Positions 25,101 to 37,100 of a stretch of 64,000 nucleotides of DNA are shown piece by piece. The notes under the pieces are model-generated. The model saw only the letters and a list, made by a program, of their open reading frames with translations. It ran no database searches and was not told where the DNA came from. Origin of the DNA: Lineus longissimus. Lineage: Eukaryota > Nemertea > Pilidiophora > Heteronemertea > Lineidae. The stretch spans positions 5,210,501 through 5,274,500 of the forward strand of contig NC_088315.1 of assembly GCF_910592395.1 (NCBI RefSeq), in the 5' to 3' direction. The position numbers and the translations under genes are program-made. Numbering within the stretch: position 1 is the stretch's first letter; every line of letters begins with the position of its first letter.

Positions 25101-28100
25101 CCAGACTGCTCGATGGTTCAACCACTGATGATGGAGACATTGCCAGACTGCTCAATGGTTTAACCACTGATGATAGAGACATTGCCAGACTGCTCGATGG
25201 TTCAACCACTGATGATAGAAACATTGCCAAACTGCTTGATGGTTCAATCATTGATGATAAAGACATTGCCAGACTGCTCGATGGTTCAATCATTGATGAT
25301 AAAGACATTGCCAAACTGCTTGATGGTTCAACCACTGATGATAAAGACATTGCCAAACTGCTTGATTGTTCAATCATTGATGATAGAGACATTGCCAAAC
25401 TGCTCGATGGTTCAACCACTGACGATAGCGATATTGCCAGACTGCTCGATGGTTCAACCACTGATGATAGAGACATTGCCAAACTGCTTGATGGTTCAAC
25501 CACTGATGATAAAGACATTGCCAAACTGCTTGATGGTTCAATCATTGATGATAAAGACATTATCGAACTGCTCGATGGTTCAACCACTGATGATAGAGAC
25601 ATTGCCAGACTACTCGATGGTTCAACCACTGATGATAGAGACATTGTCAGACTGCTCGATGGTTCAATCATTGATGATGAAGACATTACCAGACTGCTCG
25701 ATGGTTCAACCACTGATGATAGAGACATTGCCAAACTGCTTGATAGTTCAATCATTGAAGATAAAGACATTGCCAGACTGCTCGATGGTTCAATCATTGA
25801 TGATGAAGACATTGCCAGACTGCTCGATGGTTCAACCACTGATGATAGAGACATTGCCAAACTGCTTGATGGTTCAATCATTGATGATAAAGACATTATC
25901 GAACTGCTCGATGGTTCAAGCACTGAGGATAGAGACATTGCCAGACTGCTCGATGGTTCAATCATTGATGATAAAGACATTGCCAGACTGCTTGATGGTT
26001 CAACCACTGATGATAGAGACATTGCCAAACTGCTTGATAGTTCAACCACTGATGATAAAGACATTGCCAGACTGCTCGATGGTTCAATCATTGATGATAA
26101 AGACATTATCGAACTGCTCGATGGTTCAACCACTGATGATAGAGACATTGCCAGACTGCTCGATGGTTCAACCACTGATGACAGAGACATTGTCAGACTG
26201 CTCGATGGTTCAATCATTGATGATGAAGACATTACCAGACTGCTCGATGGTTCAACCACTGATGATAGAGACATTGCCAAACTGCTTGATGGTTCAATCA
26301 TTGAAGATAAAGACATTGCCAGACTGCTCGATGGTTCAATCATTGATGATAAAGACATTGCCAGACTACTTGATGGTTCAACCACTGATGATAGGGACAT
26401 TGCCAAACCGCTTGATGGTTCAATTATTGATGATAAAGACATTATCGAACTGCTCGATGGTTCAAGCACTGATGATAAAGACATTGCCAGACTGCTCGAT
26501 GGTTCAATCATTGATGATGAAGACATTACCAGACTGCTCGATGGTTCAACCACTGATGATAGAGACATTGCCAGACTGCTCAATGGTTCAACCACTGATG
26601 ATAAAGACATTGCCAAACTGCTTGATTGTTGAATCATTGATGATAGAGACATTGCCAAACTGCTTGATGGTTCAATCATTGATGATAAAGACATTGCCAG
26701 ACTGCTCGATGGTTCAATCATTGATGATAAAGACATTGCCAGACTGCTCGATGGTTCAACCACTGATGATAGAGACATTGCCAAACTACTTGATGGTTCA
26801 ATCATTGATGATAAAGACATTGCCAGACTGCTCGATGGTTCAACCACTGATGATAGAGACATTGCCAAACTACTTGATGGTTCAATCATTGATGATAAAG
26901 ACATTGCCAGACTGCTCGATGGTTCAATCATTGATGATAAAGACATTGCCAGACTGCTCGATGGTTCAACCACTGATGATAGAGACATTGCCAAACTGCT
27001 TGATGGTTCAATCATTGATGATAAAGACATTGCCAGACTGCTTGATGGTTCAATCATTGATGATAAAGACATTGCCAAACTGCTTGATGGTTCAATCATT
27101 GATGATAGAGACATTGCCAAACTGCTCGATGGTTCAACAACTGATGATAAAGACATTGCCAGACTGCTCGATGGTTCAAGCACTGATGATAGAGACATTG
27201 CCAAACTGCTTGATGGTTCAATCATTGATGATGAAGACATTATCGAACTGCTGGATGGTTCAAGCACTGATGATAAAGACATTGCCAGACTGCTCGATGG
27301 TTCAATCATTGATGATGAAGACATCACCAGACTGCTCGATGGTTCAACCACTGATGATAGAGACATTGCCAGACTGCTCGATGGTTCAACCACTGATGAT
27401 AAAGACATTGCCAAACTGCTTGATTGTTCAATCATTGATGATAGAGACATTGCCAAACTGCTCGATAGTTCAACCACTGACGATAGAGATATTGCCAGAC
27501 TGCTCGATGGTTCAACCCCTAATGATAAAGACATTGCCAGACTGCTCGATGGTTCAACAACTGATGATGAAGACATTTGCAAGCTGCTTAGTGGTTCAGC
27601 CATTGATGATGAAGACATTTCCAAACTGCTTGATTGGCCAACCACTGATGAGTAAGACATTAGCAAGCTGCTGGATGGTTCAACCATTGTTAATGAAGAA
27701 ATTAGCAAGCTGTTGGATGGTTCAACCATTGATGATGAAGATATTGCCAAACCGCTTGATAGTTGAATCAGTGTGGATGGAGACATTACTGAACTGCTGG
27801 ATGGTTCAATCGCTGTTGAAGAAGACATTAGGAAGCTGCCCGATGGTTCAACCACTGATGATAGAGACATTACCAGACTGCTTGATGGTTCAACCACTGA
27901 TGATAGAGACATTACCAGACTGCTCGATGGTTCAACCACTGATGATAGAGACATTGCCAAACTGCTCGATGGTTCAACCACTGATGATAGAGACATTGCC
28001 AGACTGCTCGATGGTTCAATCATTGATGATAAAGGCATTACCAGACTGCTCGATGGTTCAACAACTGATGATGAAGACATTTGCAAGCTGCTTAGTGGTT

Positions 28101-31100
28101 CAGCCATTGATGATGAAGACATTGCCAAACTGCTTGATGGTTCAGCCATTGATGATGAAGACATTACCAAACTGCCTGATGGTTCAATCAGTGATGATGG
28201 AGACATTACCAGATTGCTCGATTGTTCATTCAGTGATGATAAAGACATTACCAAACTACTGGATGCTTCAATCACTGATGATGAAGACTTTACCACACTG
28301 CTGGAGGGTTCAATCGTTGTTGATGAAGACATTAGCAAACTGCTTGATGGTCCTACCACTGATGATGAAGACATTACCACACTGCTGGATGGTGCAATCG
28401 TTGTTGATGAAGACATTAGCAAACTGGTCGATAGTTCAACCAGTGATGATGAAGACATTATCAAGCTACTGGATGGGTGAACCTCTGATGATGGCTCCAT
28501 TACCAAGCTGCTGGATGATTTAACCATTGATAATGTAGACCCTGCTAAACTGCTTGATGGTTCCACCATTGATGATGTAGACTGTACTAAACTGCTTGAT
28601 GGTTGAACCATTGATGATGTAGACTCGGCTAAACTGCTTAATGGTTCCACCACTGATGATGTAGACTCTGCTAAACTGCTAGATGGTTGAACCATTGATG
28701 ATGTAGACTCGGCTAAACTGCTTAATTTTTCCACCACTGATGATGTAGACTCGGCTAAACTGCTGGATGCTTCAATCACTAATGATGAAGACATTACCAC
28801 ACTGCTGGATGGTTCAATCGTTGTTGATGAAGACATTAGCAAGCTGCTTGTAGGTTCTACCACTGATGATGAAGACATTACAAGACTGCTGGATGGTTCA
28901 GTCATTGATGATAAAAACATTGCCAAACTGCTTAATAGTTCAATAACTGATGATGAAGACATTAGCATGCTGCTTGATGGTTCAGCCATTGATGATGAAG
29001 ACATTACCAGACTGCTGGATGGTTCAGTTATTGGTGATAAAGACATTGCCAGACTGCTCGATGGTTCAGTCATTGATGATAAAGACATTACCAAACTGCT
29101 TGATAGTTCAACAACTGATGATGAAGACATTAGCAAGCTGCTTGATGGTTCTACCACTGATGATAGAGACATTGCCAGACTGCTTGATGGTTCGACCATT
29201 GATGATAAAGACATTATCAGACTGCTGGAAGGTTCAACCACTAATGATGAAGACATTGCTAGACTGCTTGATGGTTCAATCATTGATGATAAAGACATTA
29301 CCAAACTACTGGATGGTTCAGCCATTGACGATGAAGACATTGTCAAACTGCTTGATGGTTCCACCAATGATAATGAAGACATTATCAGACTGCTTGATGG
29401 TTCAATCATTGATGATAAAGACATTACCAAACTACTGGATGGTTCAGCCATTGACGATGAAGACATTGTCAAACTGCTTGATGGTTCCACCAATGATAAT
29501 GAAGACATTATCAGACTGCTTGATGGTTCAATCATCGATGATAAAGATATTGCCAGACTGCTAGATGGTTCAGCCATTGATGATAGAGACATTACCAAAC
29601 TGCCTGATGGTTTAACCAATGATGATGAAGACATTACCAAACTGCTTGATGGTTCAACCACTGATGATGAAGACATTATGAAACTACTGGATGGTTCAGC
29701 CATTGACGATGAAGACATTGTCAAACTGCTTGATGGTTCAACCAATGATGATGAAGACATTATCAGACTGCTGGAAGGTTCAACCACTAATGATGAAGAC
29801 ATTGCTAGACTGCTTGATGGTTCAATCATTGATGATAAAGACATTACCAAACTATGGGATGGTTCAGCCATTGACGATGAAGACATTGTCAAACTGCTTG
29901 ATGGTTCCACCAATGATAATGAAGACATTATGAGACTGCTGGAAGGTTCAACCACTAATGATGAAGACATTACCAAACTGGTGGATAGTTCAACCACTGA
30001 TAATGAAGACATAATCAAGCTACTGGATGGGTCAACCTCTGATGATGGCTCCATTATCAAGCTGCTGGATTGTTTAGCCATTGATGATGTAGACTCTGCT
30101 AAACTACTTAATGGTTCCACCACTGATGATGTAGACTCTGCTAAACTGCTTGATAGTTCCGCCATTGATGATGTAGATTCTTCTAAACTGCTTGATGGTT
30201 GAACCATTGATGATGACTGAATTATTATCCAACTGCTGGATGATTCAACTATTGTTGATGAATCTATTGCCATGCTCCTAGATGCTTTGACCATTGATGA
30301 TGAAGACATTACCAAACTGCTAGATGGTTCAGCCCTTGATGATAATGATGATGATGGTGATGATGATGAAATTATGCTTGTATCGGATCCAGACAAATGG
30401 GGACTTGCAAAGGTATGTGTACTGATTTCGAAGTTTGTTTGACTGGAAAAATCGATGATAGCACTACTTGTTTGAGATGGCAGGACACTAAGGGAACTAG
30501 AACCCAGGCTGATTTGAGTCTGAGAAGCTGAAGAAGAAATGATCATACAAGAATAAAGTTGGATCCCGTAAACCATGAAATTTTCACGACCTGCCAAAAT
30601 AAAGCAGCACGAAAATATGACGGTTTACAATACAAGATGATTTGTAGAAAGTAATGGAGTTCCACATGTACATGTACAATGATGTTAATAACGTCAATAG
30701 TCAATAATTTTTTGAAGATATTGATAGACTTATAGTAAGACTGGCATAAATCAAACTCGATTGTATCAGAATCTTTTGCCTGTATATGTAATCCATTATA
30801 TGCATCGCAAACAGACTTGGGAGACCTGTCCGCTATATACAATTATCAGATTAATGCGATTCTGAAATATGCAAGTTTTACTGCTAATTTCAAAGTTTTC
30901 TATTTTCAACTACCACTCACAAGAAAAAGTCATCATGAGAACAAAACCTATAAAAGCAGTTTACCTGTGCTACTCAAAAAGCTGCTGCTGTCAATCACAG
31001 AACTGCCCACCGAGCTTGAAGTGGTTGTCATGGAACTTGATGGTAGAATACCACTGGAACTGTAGACAGCACTTGTTTCTGTAGAACTTGATGGCAGGAC

Positions 31101-34100
31101 ACCACTGGAACTGAAGATCACGCTCGTTGCAGCAGATAGGGAACTTGATGGTCCAAAAGCACTTGAACTGAATATTGTACTTGTTTGGGTCGATACCATA
31201 CTTGAACTTTGGGTGATTGTACTTGATGCTAGACTTCCACCGGAACTGAATATCGTACTCATTTCAGTTGAGGACATAATTGAACTTGAAAAGACTGAAC
31301 TTGATGGTAGAATGCTGCTGGAACTAAAGATCGTGCTGATTTCAGTCGACTGCATACTTGTACTTGATAGCAATAGTCCACTCGAACTGAAATCAAAGCT
31401 TGATCCACTGGATATCACACTGGAAGAACTGTCCAAAATGGCACTTGATGGTAATAGTACACTAGAGCTAATGCTTAAGGTTGAACTTGATGGCAACAGT
31501 ACACTGGAGCTATAACCAAAGCTTGAACTTTGAAGTTCACTGGAACTGAAACCAAAGCTTGAACCTGTTGACAACAATCCACTGGAACTCTGACCTAAGC
31601 TTGAGCTTGATGGTAATTCTCCACTGGAACTGAATCCAAAGCTGGAACTGGATGGTAATAATCCACTGGAGCTCAATCCAAGGCTTGAACTCGATGGTAG
31701 TAGTCCACTCGAACTGAAGCCTAAACTCGAACTGGAAAGTAACTTGCTGGAACTTGATGGCAACAGTCCACTAGAACTGAAACCAAAGCTTGAGCTTGAT
31801 AGCAACCCACTGGAACTCGACGGTAACAGTCCACTGGAACTGAATCCAAAGCTTGAGCTTGATGGTAACCCACTTGAACTTGATGGAAAGAGTCCACTTG
31901 AACTGAATCCAAAGCTTGAGCTTGACGGTAACTCACTTGAACTTGATGGTAACAGTCCACTTGAACTGAATCCAAAGCTTGAGCTTGACGGTAAACCACT
32001 TGAACTTGATGGTAACAGTCCACTTGAACTAAATCCAAAGCTTGAGCTTGACAGTGAGCCACTCGAACTTGATTGTAACAGTCCACTTGAACTGAATCCA
32101 AAGCTTGAGCTTGACGGTAACCCACTTGAACTCGAGGGCAGCTGTCCACTGGAACTGAAATCAAAGCTAGAGCTTGTAGGTAACCTGCTGCTGCTCGATG
32201 GTAACAGTGCACTTGAACTGAATCCAAAGCTTGAACTAGATGGTAGCCCGCTGGAACTTGATGGAAGTAATCCGCTTGAACTGAAGCCGATGATTGAACT
32301 TGATGGTAGTCCACTGGAACCAGATGGTAACAATCCACTTGAACTGAAGTCAAAGCTTGAACTTGATGGTAACCCACTTGAACTTGATGGTAACAGGCCA
32401 CTTGAACTGAAGACAAAGCTTGAACTTGATGGTAACCCACTTGAACTTGATGGTAACAGTCCACTTGAACTGAATCCAAAGCTTGAGCTTGACGGTAAAC
32501 CACTTGAACTTGATGGTAACAGTCCACTTGAACTGAATCCAAAGCCTGAGCTTGACAGTAAGCCACTCGAACTTGATGGTAACAGTCCACTTGAACTAAA
32601 TCCAAAGCCTGAGCTTGATGGTAACCCACTAGAACTCGAGGGCAACTGTCCACTGGAACTGAAGTCAAAGCTGGAGCTTGAAGGAAACCTGCTGCTGCTT
32701 GATTGTAACAGTCCACTTGAACTGAATCCAAAGCTTGAGCTTGACGGTAACCTACTTGAACTCGAGGGCAGCTGTCCACTGGAACTGAAATCAAAGCTAG
32801 AGCTCGTAGGTAACCTGCTGCTGCTCGATGGTAACAGTGCACTTGAACTGAATCCAAAGCTTGAACTAGATGGTAGCCCGCTGGAACTTGATGGTAGTAA
32901 TCCGCTTGAACTGAAGCCGATGATTGAACTTGATGGTAGTCCACTGGAACCAGATGGTAACAATCCACTTGAACTGAAGTCAAAGCTTGAACTTGATGGT
33001 AACCCACTGGAACTTGATGGTAAGAGTGCACTTGAACTGAATCCAAAGCTTGAACTTGATGCTAGCCCGCTGGAACTTGATGGAAGTAATCCACTGGAAC
33101 TGAAGCCGATGCCGGAACTTGATGGTAGTCCACTGGAACCTGATGGTAACAATCCACTTGAACTGAATCCAAAGCCTGAGCTTGACAGTAAGCCACTCGA
33201 ACTTGATGGTAACAGTCCACTTGAACTAAATCCAAAGCCTGAGCTTGATGGTAACCCACTTGAACTCGAGGGCAACAGTCCACTGGAACTGAAGTCAAAG
33301 CTTGAACTTGAAGGTAGCAATCCACTCGAACTGAAGCCAAAGCTCGAACTTGAAGGTAATCCACTGGAACTTGATGGTACTAATCCACTGGAATCAAAAT
33401 CAAAGCTCGAACTTGATGGAAAGGCACTAGAACTTGATGGTAACAGTCCACTGGTACTGAAGTCGAAGCTTGAACTTGATGGTAGCAAACCACTCGAACT
33501 GAAGCCAAAGCTCGAACTTGAAGGTAATCCACTGGAACTTGATGGTACTAATCCACTGGAATCAAAATCAAAGCTCGAACTTGATGGAAAGGCACTAGAA
33601 CTTGATGGTAACAGTCCACTGGAACTGAAGTCGAAGCTTGAACTTGATGGTAGCAAACCACTCGAACTGAAGCCAAAGCTCGAACTTGAAGGTAATCCAC
33701 TGGAACTTGATGGTGCTAATCCACTGGAATCAAAATCAAAGCTCGAACTTGAAGGTAGCAATCCACTTGAACTGAAGCCAAAGCTTGAACTTGATAGAAA
33801 GACGCTGGAAAGTGATGGTAGTAATCCACTGGAACTGAAGTCGAAGCTTGAACTTGATGGTAGCAAACCACTCGAACTGAAGCCAAAGCTCGAACTTGAA
33901 GGTAATCCACTGGAACTTGATGTTACTAATCCACTGGAATCAAAATCAAAGCTCGAACTTGATGGAAAGGCACTAGAACTTGATGGTAACAGTCCACTGG
34001 AACTGAAGTCGAAGCTTGAACTTGATGGTAGCAAACCACGCGAACTGAAGCCAAAGCTCGAACTCGAAGATAACCCACTGGAACTTGATGGTAACAGTCT

Positions 34101-37100
34101 ACTGGAACTGAAGTCAAAGCTTGAACTAGAAGGTAACCCACTGGAACTTGATGGTAGTAATCCACTTGAACTGAAGTCAAAGCTCGAACTTGATGGTAAT
34201 CCACTGGAACTGTAGCCAAAACCTGAACTTGATGGTAACAGTCCACTTGAACTAAAGTCAAACCTTGAACTTGATGATAAACCGCTGGAACTTGATGGTA
34301 GCAATCCACTTGAACTGAACGCAAAGCTTGAACTTGAAGGTAACAGTCCACTTGAACTGAAGTCAAAACTTGAACTTGAAGGTAACTGTCCACTTGAACT
34401 GAAGCCAAAGTTTGAACTTGATGGTAGCAATCCACTGGAACTGAAGTCAAAGCTTGAAGTTGAAGGTAGCCCACTGGAACTTGATGGTAGTAATCCGCTG
34501 GAACTGAAGTCAAAGCTCGAACTTGATGGTAACCCACTGGAACTTGATGGTAACAGTCTGCTTGAACTGAAGCCAAAGCCTGAACTTGATGGTAGTATTC
34601 CACTTGAACTGAATGCAAAGCTTGAACTTGAAGGTAACAGTCCACTTGCACTGAAGTCAAAACTTGAGCTTGAAGGTAACCCACTGGAACTTAATGGTAA
34701 CAGTCCACTAGAACTGAAGCCAAAGCTTGAACTTGATGGTAGTCCACTGGAACTAGATGGTAGCAATCCACTGGAACTGAAGTCAAAGCTCGAACTTGAA
34801 GGTAACCCACTGGAACTTGATGGTAACAGTCCACTGGAACTGAAGTCGAAGCTTGACCTTGATTGTAACCCACCAGAACTTGATGGTAGTAATCCACTGG
34901 AACTGAAGTCAAAGCTCGAACTTGAAGGTAACCCACTGGAACTTGATGGCAACAGTCCACTGGAACTGAAGTCAAAGCTTGATCTTGATTGTAACCCACC
35001 GGAACTTGATGGTAGTAATCCACTGGAACTGAAGTCAAAGCTCGAACTTGAAGGTAACCCACTGGAACTTGATGGCAACAGTCCACTGGAACTGAAGTCG
35101 AAGCTTGAACTTGATTGTAACCCACCAGAACTTGATGGTAGTAATCCACTGGAACTGAAGTCAAAGCTCGAACTTGAAGGTAATCCACTGAAACTTGATG
35201 GTAACAGTCCACTGGAACTGAAGTCAAAGCTTGAACTTGATTGTAACCCACCGGAACTTGATGGTAGTAATCCACTGGAACTGAAGTCAAAGCTCGAACT
35301 TGAAGGTAACCCACTGGAACTTGATGGTAACAGTCCACTGGAACTGAAGTCGAAGCTTGAACTTGATTGTAACACACCGGAACTTGATGGTAGTAATCCA
35401 CTAGAACTGAAGTCAAAGCTCGAACTTGAAGGTAACCCACTGGAACTTGACAGTAACAGTCCACTCGAACTGAAGCCAAAGCTTGAACTTGAAGGCAACC
35501 CACTGGAACCTGATGGTAACAGTCCACTGGAACTGAAGCCAAAGCTTGAACTTGATGGTAATAATCCACTGGAACTTAAGCTGAGGCTTGAGCCAGATGA
35601 CACACCAGAAGAACTAGATCCAAAAGAAGGTAGCGGTGCACTGGTGCTGAAGCCAAAACTTGAGCTTAAACTGGTTGAGGATATACCAGAACTAAAAGTC
35701 ACACTTGATGATGCACTGTCATATATAAAACTGGTAGATGAACTTTCTTGACTGAAACTTGATGCAGCACTGCTTGAAAATAACGGTACACTAGACGACA
35801 TCGAAAATGATGGAAGCACTGACGAGTCTCTAAAACTGAAACTACTTTTTGAAGAAATATCACTTTGGCTTTGGCTTGAAGATGCTGTCGATACCATACT
35901 TGCGCTCATAGAGCTCAATGAGCCACTGGGCCGACTTGTTGAGCTGATATCACTTATAAATGACCAGTCGCCACTGTCAGATAAGGCGGAACGCTCAACA
36001 TTTTTATTGAGGTCACTTATTATTAAAAATGTCATGGAGAACTGTGCAGAGTCGAAACTGACAGGGGCCGAGGCTGACCCACTCAAAGATGAGTATGAAC
36101 TTGCGAGCGACGGTATAATCAGACTCGACAGGTCCAGTGATGGCTCGATGATTATCGACTGTGAGCTGGGAACATTCGTGATGAGCACCATAGATTCTGA
36201 AAAGATAGATAAAAAAATTGTGTCAGTTTTTTGTTTTTCATTTTTCTGTCTCATTTAAAGTTAGATTCGAAGAGATATCTCAGGAAAAAGAGAAAGGATT
36301 TCTCTGAAATAGCTGAGGAGAATATTCAGTTCAAGTGTGATAATTCTTCAATGAAGTGGGCAAAGGGTTCTCTGAAACAGAATTTTAGGAACATATGGAC
36401 AAACCATTGATGAAAAACATTGTAAGAGTCCTGTTCATTTTGACATGAGAGGATGGGCTTACACATTACAGCCCCCTTTCTACAAATTTCAGTTTTAAAT
36501 AGTTTTAAATTTTGTTTGTAAAAGGGTGATACATGCAAAACATTGGACAGTATAGGTTCCTATTTTCCACTACCTAAAATAAGTTCCAGTGACATTGACA
36601 TTCAGTGTCGCTTTCACTCCCTCATGGATCTCAGTCGCTATGACCATACGGTGTGGTGATATTGCCATTTTTGAAGCATTCAAAACCATGTTGGGGGTAT
36701 AGTCACTTGGGGGGGGGGGGGGTTAGGGGGTTACTGTTATGTTCTAAGATTTTAAAGTCTGCTGTATCTTTCATAAAGTTTTAGTGTTATTTTAAATACT
36801 TTCTGATTTCTACTCAATCCCATGCACTGAACATATGTAATATTGCAGGGATGGCATGCTCGGCCCTGTTAACTGACCCACATTCTAATCTAGCAAAACA
36901 ATTTAAAAGTAAGGGGCCAAACCAAGCTAGACACATTAGCATTAACGTCAGCTCCATATGTCTATATCTGTAGCTTTTCCCCACAGGTCAACATAGGCCC
37001 ACTTTGACTGTGGCCAGTGGGCAAACACCCTGGGAAAACAAATGTACGGATCAAGCCATGATCAGTATTCTTCTTTAGAATAAAGTCTAAATTGTCTTAG

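Noticed and set aside
25170-28523. 1,117-codon and other + strand open frames across 23.7-30.2 kb
   Set aside because: By-products of the 42-bp unit. The frames are broken by stops wherever the unit varies, whereas the - strand frame is intact over 2,290 codons.
31744-34215. 823-codon + strand frame and several 100-440-codon frames in the third - strand frame
   Set aside because: All follow the 21-bp periodicity of exon 2 and end at random stops. Only one frame is open over the full exon and in phase with both neighbours.
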